DNA from: Pelodera strongyloides
Taxonomy: Eukaryota; Nematoda; Chromadorea; Rhabditida; Rhabditidae
Length of the DNA stretch: 64,000 nt
Direction of reading: 5' to 3'
Assembly: GCA_036852015.1 (NCBI GenBank)
Contig: JAANDG010000165.1
Span: 124,001 to 188,000 of the forward strand
The notes below the pieces were generated by a model. It searched no databases. It worked only from the letters and a program-made list of their open reading frames with translations, and had not been told where the DNA came from. Positions 1 to 24,600 of this stretch are shown piece after piece. The translations under genes and the position numbers were made by a program. Numbering within the stretch: the stretch's first letter is position 1; every line of letters begins with the position of its first letter.

Positions 1-3000
1 CCTTTAGATACTTGCCTACAAGGTAATATGATCATAGGGAGTTTGCTTCGTTTCTGTGTACGTTTCTGTACTTTGGTTCTATTTTAATTTATTATTACAC
101 ATATGTGTAATTCAATGAAGAAAGTATTTATAATTATAATTTCAGACTTGACTCTCTTCGCATGGAAATTTGTGACAAGAATGGAGATCTTGAATTGCAA
201 AGGAGCATTGTGGCCGCTAAGGAAAAAGAGGTGGGTTTATTTATAATTGTAGAATCATAGCAACCAGAACATTGATCGTCCCGTTAGTCAAAGACGTGTG
301 TGCTTTCTTGCAGTTGTCAGAGCAGCAGAAGCAACTCGAACAAGTGACCAAAGAACTGAGCGCGTCGAAGGAATCCCAAAAGAGGAAAAACGACCGATTG
401 GTGGAACTCGAGATGGCTCAGGGGCAGGCCGATGCACTAGCCGAAGATCTCAAAGCTCAGGTACCGTAACCCGTATTGGTGGTTTATTGCCAAATTGATT
501 CGGTTAGGTTAGGTTGATGGTTGATTGATTAATCTAACCTAAGAGCTGTGTTCGTCTCACGTCTCGAATCTCAAAAGGAGAAAATGACAGTATGACAAGC
601 TTTTGAGATAAATGGTTTATGGTATCCGTAACCATTATAATGGAATCCTTTTTTTGTAGAAGAAGGATTTCGAGAAGCGTTTTCGAGATCTTCGACAGGA
701 GGCGGAGGTATCTTCTCAGGTTAGTGAGCCAAGATTCTGTCTCGCTTCAGTTTACTTTCCTCATGTTTAGATCAGAAACTATTTATCACTGGAAGAACGT
801 TGATTATCACCTCTGTGTACCTAGTTTCGTCGCGCTCGACATGTGCACATGTGCTTATAATTTGTTTTATTCTTCCTCAACTGCCTTCATAGTTCGTTAT
901 AGGTTCTGTGGGGTAACTAATAAGTTTAAATTCAGCGACTGTTGGACACTGAAAAGCTTTTGGTGAGCGTGCAAAACGAAATTGAAGCGCGAAGTGCGGA
1001 GCTCCTGGAATACAAGGATATGTATAATCAGCTTCGGGAATCAAGTAGACAGACTCTGGCTGCAAAGGTAAATTGTTGTATTGTAATATTATACATTAAA
1101 GGTAAATTTTATGTTGTTTACGTGTCCAGTTTTTAGTCAGTGGAGTGACAACAATAGAACATTCTTGATTATTTATTAGCAGTTTGGAAAACACTTCTCA
1201 GCAATTTGAGAAAGTTACTGCTTGCATAGGCAAGTTGTTGCTTTTATTCAGTTTCTTTCAGGAGGAGGAATACATTGAGATGCTGGCAAATGCTCAAGCC
1301 ACTTCGGCCAGTAATCATGAGAATTTCACGAGTTTGTGCAAAGGTATGTTTTCTTTTACACATTCTATGGATTGTGATTCTATTCTGATGAATGGCACGA
1401 AACTGTTGTCATTGTGAGTGTGAACTGATTAGACTGCTTTCCTATTGTGTTGCTTACCGCCGACTGATTATGTTTATCGATTACTATGTGAATGTGCAAA
1501 ATAAGCATATTTTTCTCCCTTTCAGAGCGCGACGATCTTCTCGTCGAGGTCGAGGCGCAAAAGTTGGCTGTGAGTGTTAATGAACACTTATTTGTTTATT
1601 TCTGCTCCGTGCTCCCCAATTGGGTGTTCTGATGAGTTGTTCTATCTCTGCATATCATGTGATAATTTTGTTTTAGCTGAAAAATGCGAGATCAGACCAT
1701 CGCTTGCAATTGGAGCAGTTGAAGTCCATTTCTACGCAAGAGAAGGATCAACTGCAGAAAAAACTTCAGAGGTAGTTTTACCCTTCTATTGCTTGACTTT
1801 ATGAGTTAGTAGAATCTCGAGGAAAAGTCCTCACTTATCGCTCTACTCTCTATTCAACGCTGGAGGTGGTGTGACGGTAGTAACGTTCCTGAGTGTTTCT
1901 CAATAAAATGCGAAGTCAGCAGAGTCAGCACTGTCTTACTTTGCGTTCCATTTTTCAAGTTTGTGTTTTAACCAGTATTGTCTTGTTTCCTTTTTCTTGC
2001 ATTTATTGTTCTTCAGAGCTGAAGAACAGCTAAAAGAAAGCGAATCTCTATTGTCTACAACTTCGGCTGAAAATCACAAGATGGAGGTCGGTTATTGGTT
2101 GTTCTTTGGTTTCGAATTGTATTTTTTGACAAATTTAGTTATTTCCGTGAAGCGGAAGATCGACTCGCGTCTTGTTTTCTTGCTCTTTATTTTATTAAGA
2201 AAAGAAACGCTTTATTAGAAGTCCGTACGTTTTCAAGTCATTAACCTAGCTACATCTAGATAAATTATAGCACATGCAGATTAATGGGAAGGTAACTTCA
2301 GAGTTTGTTAATAAATGGGATAAATCGTAAATATATTGCATACTCTTGCGCTACAGTGCGAATTTTTGCTTGTTTGATTGACCTTTGCTTCAGCCGTCAT
2401 CTATCGAACTATCACTGGTCATTGGTCGATTATTTATGTTGATTTGTATTTTCTTCACTCGACTCGGTTTCTTTTTGCAGGTGGCTTTGCGTACGGCGAA
2501 CTTGGAAAAGACTCGTCTGGCTGGGGAACTTGCCGATTGCCAACAGAACATTCAGGAGACCAATGCGAAGTGGGTTTTCTCCTACTGACTTACTTTGGTT
2601 GTATGGTTTTATTAGTTTGAAATTTGATTTTATTGTTCTTGTACTTGAGTGTGTTAGATCCTGGTATGTAACAAGGATAGAACGGGTCCCATATTATTGT
2701 ATTGGCACATTGTTTCTGTTTACTTTATGTTGTATTCTTATGTCTTCAGAACGCAGGAATATCTTCGTAAAGAGGAAGAAGTGATGGTGCAATTGGCAGA
2801 AGCCGAGCATTTCCGTGTCCGACTCACAGAATATCACGCCAAGGCGGAAGAGAAGATCCTTGGCCTTTTCGGAGACAAGGAACGTTTGCAAGTCGAGGTG
2901 CATTTTACTCTCCCTTCGTCCTGTAGTTCGTGCCCTTGCTCTATTGCCACCTTTTTTTGCAATACCGTAGTATTTGAATTGACTAATCGCGTGTGTTATG

Positions 3001-6000
3001 TGACAATATGAGCTATTGCCATGTGGTGTACCAGTACCGAATAATATTTTGTTTGTTTTTGGGGGATGACTCTTGATCTGAACTAATTATATGTTCGTTC
3101 AGCTCGCCGCAATGAAGGAGAAGTATGATGCCGAGTTCTTGGAGACGGATGCTCTCCGCAATAAGATTGCTTCAAAGGAGGAAGAGTTGGCCGACAAGAA
3201 GGCTGCCTTTGAGGAGGTGCGAAATGTTCTCTTTTATTTTGTAAGATCCATTTTTAGACCGATAAAAAGTCATTTTTTATTGTAATTCGCTAAACTCAGA
3301 AGGAAATGTTTCAGAAGGAAAAGGAGATTGCCTCTTTGATTGAAAAAGTGCGTGAACTGGAGGAGAACAGAGCGAATTCGATGGAAAGGTGAGGTTTTTT
3401 GAGTATTTTTTGGTTCTTGGAAATTATGTGAGGGGAATCGGGATTATGTTTTCGCTTTTCAAAGCTTGATGGAATTGCTCATGGTAATGTAGATCACCGG
3501 TTTAAGTCTAGACGAATAATTAAAGTGAAAAAGTTTCGTTGTCGAAGAAACAGAAAGCCATCTAACTCCCTAACAGACAGCGTCGTTTGTTGTGTTGAGG
3601 TTACACTGTTATTGCCTTCTGTATAGTCTTATTTCTTGAGGTACGAAGCCCTATACTCTACGGTAGAAGAGCTGCACAAACAGATTGAGACTGTCAAGGC
3701 TGAACAGGTATGCTTTCTTTATTCGCTGTGTTTTCTGTTGTGTCTAATTGTGTGGTATTATATGCCCATATATGATTGATAATGTTTGTTACAGGAAGCG
3801 AACGTGTCTTCTTATCGAAACGAGATTGATATGATTACCAAGAAGGCGGCTGAAGCAGAAAAGGTCGGTTGACGGTTGCTTGATTCTTTTGGAATTTTGT
3901 AAATATACTATATGGATTCTAGGTGCATTATAGCCACTACCCCACGATGCATCCTCACGGGTATTTACTCATTTTCTTTAGAGAAACGGTGAGCTCGGCA
4001 ACGTTGAAGTGGTCCTGGTCAATCTTCGAGAGGAGAACGAAACGCTCAAGCGCACTTTGGTAACGTTCTACTCGTTTGTGTTTGTTTGTGAAAAGTATGG
4101 AATTCCGGAAATATGGCTTGTGTATTCTACCAAGCCCGTGTATTACGTAGCTGACTATGTGACTAGTCAATGAAAGATGTATTTTAGAAGGATGATAAGT
4201 TCCGCTATGAGGCATTCATTGAGAGTCTCCAGGCCAAGAACTCCTCCCTGGAAAGCGTGAGTTACTTAGATTTTATTTTCGAATTTCCGTGTCCGCAATG
4301 GATTGTACACGTGAATAGATGTTGATGTTTGTTGTAATCATTGACTGAATTTTCCTCTTTCTAGAAGCTGAGGACTCTCGAAGATGAGAAGGAAAAGTTG
4401 CAGAGCCATATTGACAAAGGTGACTCAATTAGTTCCATTTAAATAGTGGTGATTATTTATTTTGATTTTCTCTTAAGGGTACAACAGGTTCTGTTGCTCA
4501 CATGTAATTCATATGTGCTGCCTTTGAGATCACTTTTTCTCATATTTTGACGGCGCCTCCTCCTCCATGTCTCACCTGAACTGTTAATTGAGATGTTTGT
4601 GTACAGTATACTCTTGTGTGCTGTTTCGAATGTTAGGTCTCAGATTGTTAGTTCTTCTATTAACTGTTTTTCAGTGTCTCTGAGTGGAAGCATGGTCAGT
4701 CTCCCTACAATGGAACCTTCGTCCTCTCTTTCCATTGCAAGGGGACAGAATAGCAATTCCAGATTGCCACTCCACACTTTACGCGAAGGTACGCATCTTA
4801 TCCCGTGGTGTATCTACATAATAATGCTAGTTGTGGATGGGGAATTGCATATGCATAAGAAGGTGCAATATCCCTCAATTAAGGCCTCATTCCCGTGGAA
4901 TCACGCAAATCTTTGGATCATTTCGGTACTTACTTGTTTGTAGTTACTTCGCCATTTGTTCTTTCCCTAATGTCTTGTTGATGTACTACGTATAAAGTCC
5001 CTAAAGTCTGTTGTTCTCTCTTATCTGTTGGAAATGTCCTGTCCGAAGGATGATTGACCTATGTACCCTTGAACCTTTGATGTGTACTTGACTGTGTCAC
5101 CGCATTATTATGATTATCAATCTATTCAGACCTTGATTTTGAAGAGGAGCCCATTGATTCGATGGAAATGCGTACATTGGAGGGTAACTACATCACCGTT
5201 GAGGTACATATTAAGTTACAACATACGTTTTAGCTGTACTTTAGCTGTACAGGAATCCCTGACGTGGCAGAAACTAGAAACAGTATACAATAGTACTAAC
5301 AGCCCAGTAATAGATGGTGGGGCAGTCAAAACCTGGATAGGTTTTGAATGTATACTGTGTTCTAATGACTAATATATATTTAGGGCGCAGACCAACCGAG
5401 ACGTCATTCGCAACAGCCTGCTGCTCTCAATGCGACTGCCCACCTTCCTGTAGTTCGTGCCTCAGAGACGGCCCCCAGAAGTTTGGCTCGTTCGTCCCGT
5501 GACACTTCCACGTTCCAGAACCCATTACGAGTCCCGAGCAGTGATACCAGTAAGTGTAACCTATGATATAGCCTTCCTCTTACTTAGCTCCGAGACTATT
5601 TCTCCAAAAACTTTTATACTGGCAGTTTCTCCTAGTTTGATAGAGGGAGAAACGCGAAAACTATGGTGCATTTCGTTGTCCCGACGCCGCAGAAGAAAAG
5701 AATTGCTAGACTGATGAAATTTCTAATTATATTATACTTTATAGGTCTTGGATGGGTCGAGTCGACTCCGCGCACTGTCACTTATAAGGGAACTTCGGAC
5801 GAACGGCTTCGGAAAATGCACGAAAACAACATGAGTCTGCCACCACATCTCAGGTACGCGTATGTATGCCTATCGTGATTACCCTATCACTCTCATCTAA
5901 CTGGCTGCTTTTCTAGCTAGTGGTGCATACCAAGCATAATGCGTTTGTTTTAGATGTTCGTATGCGGTTGAGACCGCCCATATGTCTCCGAAATTTGAGG

Positions 6001-6320
6001 AGGATGCACTCAGGAATGACCCCAATTTTGTGCCGATTCCTGTGAAGAAGGAGGCCTTGGATGTGAGTGAGAATAAGAAGGCCACATCCATTTCCACCAA
6101 AATGGTAGGGGCTTTTTGATTTATTTGAACTTTAGCGCTTATCCAATAAATTAGGCAATGACTGATCGCCCTGAACGTGTTAGTGAAGTTTCACTTTTTA
6201 TTCTTTTTTTTTTGTAGATATAAGGATTGTGCTTGTTGTCAATTGTCAGTGTTTTTTTTTCTTCAGAAACGTCGCGTGTCCAGCATGATCGCTAAGAAAC
6301 CGCTGAACGAAAAGAATTGA
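1..6320 (+). CDS. NuMA/LIN-5-like coiled-coil spindle protein, 3' part
   Basis: The gene enters from the left edge; 714 C-terminal residues are visible. Exons: (1-22 possible), 146-230, 314-460, 660-719, 936-1067, 1262-1343, 1526-1569, 1677-1771, 2017-2086, 2481-2569, 2750-2897, 3103-3216, 3315-3388, 3641-3707, 3795-3863, 3982-4059, 4188-4256, 4365-4419, 4675-4788, 5130-5203, 5384-5549, 5745-5853, 5954-6104, 6267-6320; phases are consistent throughout. The first ~480 residues are a continuous charged coiled coil (Glu/Lys/Gln/Leu heptads). They are followed by a Ser/Pro-rich low-complexity tail. Exons 5745-5853 and 5954-6104 encode RLRKMHENN...PPHLR.SYAVET, which aligns without gaps to the LGN-binding peptide of vertebrate NuMA (R....L...N....PPHLK.CYPLES). 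The last residues (KRRVSSMIAKKPLNEKN) resemble the basic RRQSM...KK segment near the NuMA C-terminus. NuMA, Mud and LIN-5 link Pins/LGN at the cortex to dynein to orient the spindle. The N-terminal domain is outside the window, so the family call rests on architecture and this motif. Confidence 0.68.
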
Positions 6321-7500
6321 GTAAGTATGATATAGTTTTCCCGTTCTGCTTTGTACATGAGTGTGTTATTACATTGTTATTCTTGCTAATCTGTAAGGAT
6401 GATTTATGCTTGGTTTGTTTTGTTTTGGGTTTTTGTTCGGCGCTTGCCTATTATGTCCATTCCGATCGATAATACATATGTACTACTCAACACGTTTTTT
6501 GTTCGTTTTTCATCCGATGTGTATACTATAAATGAAATGTTTGTGTAGTATATACAAGGTGTAGTCGTCACACATATGAATGTCGTTTGAGAATTTAAGA
6601 CTTAAGACATGCACTACGTATTTCATTGCAGATATTGCTGCATTTTTGTTATGTATACCTCATCTTAATATGCACGTTGAATTGCTCCACTATTGTCACC
6701 GTTTATTTCATTTGCATTTCAAGATCGGTGTATTTGATCATTTGATTTATCTCTCATTTTAGTTTTCTATACGATTTCCGCATGCCCAATATTTAACTTA
6801 ACAAAATCGTCTGCTACAGTAAATTTATTATTTTTTATCGTAGTACTGTAGTACACTATTATTGTATCAAGCAACGTACCGCTTTGATATCACACATTTT
6901 TTCTTGTAAATAAAGCGATTGATTAATATTGTTGATTTGTTGCTCGTTGTTGAATCAGCTACACTGGTAGTATCTGTGAATTTAATAATCGACTAATGTA
7001 TGAATGTGTGTTGTTATATATTGCTGGAAAATTTGTGTTGGGGTTCGGTACTCTTTTGTTTTATTCACTTTTTGGTTAAACGTGAGTCTAGTGTGATGTT
7101 GTATACTGTTTCACATTCCAACGAAAGTAGTCTGAAAGTTACTGCAATCGAATGCCTGCTGGCTCCTAGACGTGTCAGTACTACTGTAGCTCTACATTGG
7201 TATACCGTAGTGAAAGGTTTGCGGCATTGCGTTGCGGACTAAAATATCCGACCGTGATGCAAAATTGCATTTACTTGTGAATTTCTTTCAACTTCTGGGA
7301 AATTCCTGAATGAGCACTTGTGCTAGTAATCTTGTTAATTAAGGCTCCCCCTGTCCCTCCCTTCAATTGCTTGTATTCTTGGACTTTGTTTAACCTATGA
7401 AGAACCTTTCCGGCTCCGGTTCGAATTGCTTGTTTGTTGTTCTGATTGTTGAGTAACTCGTTTTATATTTGTATATAGTAATGCATTTTCAGGGTAACAA
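6321..7500. other. 3' UTR and intergenic space between the NuMA-like gene and EPRS
   Basis: This is AT-rich DNA with no coding-looking ORF. It holds the likely 3' UTR of the upstream gene, with an AATAAA at 6909-6914, and then the EPRS promoter and 5' UTR. I see no TATA box or other motif I would defend. Confidence 0.6.
6909..6914 (+). terminator. Candidate polyadenylation signal (NuMA-like gene)
   Basis: AATAAA lies about 590 nt after the stop codon and is followed by a GT/T-rich stretch (GTTGATTTGTTGCTCGTTG), the usual arrangement of an animal poly(A) site. Confidence 0.5.
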
Positions 7501-19756
<12,256 letters not shown>

Positions 19757-20195
19757 GGTTTTCTAGTCAGTATGTTGGAAGTAAGCAAGTTGTAGGTGGA
19801 AATTATATCCTAGATGTTGATTTTTTATTGACTGCGTAATTTATTGTTTTGTTACTGCTCTCTTTTCAGTTGAAAGATTGTTTTTATAGATGCATGATTA
19901 TTTTTATTTTCCCATAAGTTTGTTACAGTTGTTGTTGGTTCCCGGTGGTTTGGTTAATAAACGATTGTTTACTTGTCTTTGAACTTGATTTTCTGTGAAT
20001 TATTGATGTTTTTACGTCGCAACTATTGAGGATATCGTTTTTAGGGACCGTGGGTAGTTTCTTTCTTTGGGTTTGTAGTTTACAGTATATATACAGTATG
20101 CCTTGTGGAAATTCATGAATTTGTACACGAAGAAACGGTTGATTTCTTGTAGGGAACGACCATCGGATTGTTTGATTGATGCACCCGAGTTCAGC
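19757..20195. other. EPRS 3' UTR and short gap to nicastrin
   Basis: There is no ORF. AATAAA at 19956-19961 (about 200 nt after the EPRS stop) is the likely poly(A) signal. That leaves only ~230 bp before the nicastrin start codon, so the nicastrin promoter must be compact or overlap this UTR. Confidence 0.6.
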
Positions 20196-21614
20196 ATGCT
20201 AATTTTGCTACTATTCTATTGTAAGTTTATTTCTGTTTCGCATAGTTACGATTGTGTGTATGCAAGTAGCGGCAATCTGTATTTGAGATAGTTGTATTCA
20301 TAAAACAACATGGTGGTTCCTTACCCATACCGCAACCCAGGACCTAGGTCGTAATTAGGAACAGGAGCGAACATTGCACCGATGAATGAGTATTGGAAGG
20401 GCTCAGGAGGTGAGAAGCAATCATTACTCTATATGCTGGCCAAGTACCGTATGTTACAGTACTTTTCTTTCAGTGATATCTCATGTGAATTGTTCGAGCC
20501 TAGTTGACCAAGTTTACGTGGAACTGGCACAGGAGAGGACAGTCTGTTTCCGATTACTCAACGGAACACATCAATTCGGATGTCAATGTTAGTTATTTGT
20601 GAATTGATTTGAAACGTTTCTATTTTTTCTCTTTCCTCTTAGTTGCCATTGAGATTGGGTATACTTACTGTAGGTATTGCGCTTTCCTTTCGTGATATTC
20701 AAATTAGCATGTTTCAGCCGGTAAGAGTGGGGAATATGGAGTTGTTGTGGATATGTCTTCCATTGAGGAAGTAGTGAATCTCCAGAAGAACTGTTGGTCG
20801 GAGAGATTCCCCGACTTTACGAATCCAAACTATGCAGTTGTGGTTCCGGTCACTCTACTGTACAAGTAAGCCTTTTTGTGGATGTTTAGTCAGGCAGAAG
20901 TTCGGCTTTCGTACTGTATATTCCCCGTGTGACTTGGGTGTTTGTTTGATCGTTCTATATTAGTCGTGGTTCTGTGGTTGGTTTTGTTCCTCCGGAAAGA
21001 GTGTGCGTTTAATGGTCTATTCACTTTTCCTTTAGGAAGTTACCAAGTGGAGATTCTGTGTTCTCCGTGTTGCGGACCAGTGACTGTGTCTCTCTGGTTC
21101 TCTTAATTCTGAGCAAAGAAAGGGAGGAATTGGAGGATTCGAACCCGATGAGTGACGACCAGATTTGTCCCAATAGACATTCATGTTCGTGCATATTCTT
21201 ATTTATTAGTTGTCCTCATAAGTATGCCCTTTTTTGACAGTTATACTACATTCGTTATACCATTACAATGAATTTATAAGTGTAGGAAGGAGGTATGGCT
21301 GGAAAATATTCGATTTGTAAATCTACAGTAACTATGAGAGTAAACTGTGCATGTTGACACAATCAGCCCGACTCTTTATTGTTTCTCTTTTACAGCCCTC
21401 TATTCGAGTAGTTGTGGAAAGTGGAATAGAAAAGGAGTGATTTCTGAGGAAGGAAATCTCTTCACCGATTGGCCCAAACCTGTTGTGATACTCAGAAATG
21501 AGACGAATGTGAACCTGATAAGAAAGGTACTGTATTCATCTTTTTTTTTATCCAACTGTAACTTTCATTTCAATTTCTAGAACTCTGTAATATGTTCTTA
21601 TTTTCTTTTTACCC

Positions 21615-21681
<67 letters not shown>

Positions 21682-24600
21682 TTCAATGTTCCTTCTGATT
21701 CGGCGAAGGCCGTCTACACTCCTTACTGTGCTCTTTCAATCAAGGCATTCTCATATGCGGCGGGTTCGGCCAAGTTATGTATGGAAAGAAGTCAAGGGGC
21801 CACACTGGAACTGGACCACCCGTGAGTTTACTTGCTACCTGTGCGTTCTTTGCTACCTAGATGAATTTGCAGTAGGTTCCTTTGCTACCTAATGGGAATT
21901 GGACCACCCATGGGGTTCATTTGCTCGTATATTTATCTTGACTCGGATGATCAGTTTTCGGGTATGGGGGGAAATGAGATGTACTTCAACGGAATCTCTA
22001 TCTGCTTTATTTGTTTGACTTTGCATGTTTTAGAGTAAACGTGTGTGATCCACTGCAGGACTACAATGTTTTCTCGGTTATTCCTGAAAAGGCGGCCGAG
22101 AAAGGTGCAAGGTGGAATGAGACAAGTTCCAGATACTTGGTACTGGGAACAAGGGTACGGTACTATTTTTGTTCACTTTCTAGTTTGTTTCATTGCTTAG
22201 GTCTAGTTGTTTCGTTTTGGTCCCAGGTCTGTTTTGTGAGGCAGACAGCCGGCCACTTATCTTTCCTCTACAGCAATACATATACTCCCAATCGTTTTTG
22301 GTGCGAAATTCTGTTTATTCGTACCACTTGTCTCATTCTGTGTGTTCTTAGATGGATTCCCTATCGTGGGTGGCTGAACATTCCCCCGGGGAGATATCTA
22401 CTCTCACTTCAGTGATAGCACAGATCGCTGCTGCCAAGTTAGTGTTTTGTGTAATATCAAATGGTTTCATATTGTCTTAAGTCTTCAGTAGGCCTCTTCC
22501 CTTTTTTACAACTATAGTTGGTATTTCAGAGCAGTTTCCTCTAAAAGAAAACTGTTCGAGAATGCAGCGAAGAAGAGTGGTCGAAGGTTGTTATTCTCAT
22601 TCTTTCATGGGGTAAGTTATTGGTTTGGTCAGTTTGGTGTATTTTGTGGTTTTTGATGGATGAATGCGGTTTTGTGCGATATTGATTGGTTTGGTGACAC
22701 TATTTTCTTCATAATCTGATCGTTTCAGGAGGCATTCGACTATATCGGAAGTGGACGTTTTGTTCACGATGTGAAGTACGTTGTTGAGGATTAGTTTCTT
22801 CGATTTTCTGAAGTCGTTCTCCAACGTAGGGGTGCATGTGTTGCGAGTTTTCCACTTAGGAGAGTATTCACCTGTTTCTTCTTCTTCAATTCCTTGATCT
22901 TTGGTTAATGCTTTTTGGCGCGTATTTATTTTGTAGCTATTTTCTATTCTATCGTGATTTAGACAGAAATCCTTCCCTGCCCAAAATGATAAAACTAAGA
23001 CGAGCCAGAAGGAATTGATCACTATGGAAAGTATTGATGCCTTTGTGGAAGTTCAGCAGGTATGCAGGGGAATTCTCAAAAAGTGAAGTTGTGATTGTTA
23101 GAATGGGCTTCCTTTTACGGTTCGTTGACATTGATTATTGCATAGCGTTACATGGACAAATGTGTCGTACGTACCGAATGGTAATCGATTTGCCTTAGCA
23201 AATGATTAAGGTTCATTCAATCATTTGTTCAGATTGGCCATTCAACGGGAAATTCTTTCTTCGGACACACTCAATTAGTCGATGGACGCGTGCACCCACT
23301 GGTTAGTCGGAGAACCTTTTATTAGAATGTCAGAACTTTGATTTTGTAGGTTTCTTAATTTTTTATAGGGTCTTGTCCCTTTCTTGTAGCATTAGTCTAG
23401 TCAGTCTAGTCTCAGTTGTTCAATTAGAGCAGGTCTTGGTAGTAGTAGTTTTCAGTTCTGTAACCACCAAATCTCGAAAATAAATGTCGTACTTGTGATC
23501 CCAGATCTCCGACTTCAATAACTACGCAGTGGAAGCAGCCGAAGGGAATGTGTTTTCACTGGAAAGTGACCCAGCTCTACCTCCGTCCTCTGCCTATTCC
23601 TTGTTACGGGAGAACGGTTCCCTCCCCGTGATGCTCATCACCCAATTCAAAGAAGAGTATACCTACCCGTGAGCTTTGCACCATATTCTCATTTGTATTA
23701 TGAAACCATCAATTATCGTTTTCGTTGAAGCGAAATACCAGCCGGTTTTTGAAACACATCTCAAGTATCTGCATTCTTATGCAGTTATGAAGTGGGGTCT
23801 ATTTTTTATTATAATTTATGCTCATTTGCATATGAAACATAAGAAAGAAGGGGTACTCGATGCGTTTCAAAAACCGGCCGGTATTTCGCTTTAAGATTTG
23901 TCTGCAACTATCCAACTTGATAATTCGCCGAACGAGAAATGTAATGCGTACTTTTTCAGACGATTAAATTCTATGTTGGATGAAAACGACTACAGCTCGG
24001 GAAAAACGAAGGACGCTATTGTGTGGGTCATTATTTGATTTCGTTGTACATTATCGACTTTCGTACACTGTAGCTAAATTCTGTGCTTGCTGATTGTTTC
24101 TTAATAATTGTTTGTCGCAGTCTTTTTTCATTCGGTTTTGCTTTGCTGTAATCTGTTTTCTGTTATTTAGGTCTGCTGCCCGTATTCTTGCCAACGTCGC
24201 ACGACATTATGTTGGAGTGGAGGAGTTTTTGGAAATCGACTCGGCATTTGTGAGTTTATTCGATTTAATCCGAAATCCGAAACAACCTAGAATGTACACA
24301 GCATATGGAACAAGTGCGTAGTAAAGCGGTTCTTATTTGAGTTCCGTCTGAAACATGACGAAAGTTGTATGAGAAGTGAGAGAGTGTTTCCACATTACTT
24401 AAGTGACCTTATCTTTCCGGATTCTGTTTTCGGCGGCATTCTCCCAATAGATTACATTTAGGTCGATCAGCTGATGATGTGCTTCTTCGAGTCGTCTGAT
24501 TGGTGGACTTGCTCCCTCTTTGATGCAGTTCTGGAACCTGTGAAACAGATGAAAGCTCACAAACAAGGTGGGAACTTTGACGTAAGACCGTTCAGTTTGT

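Noticed and set aside
22597..23022. 141-codon minus-strand ORF
   Set aside because: It is antisense to three well-supported nicastrin exons.
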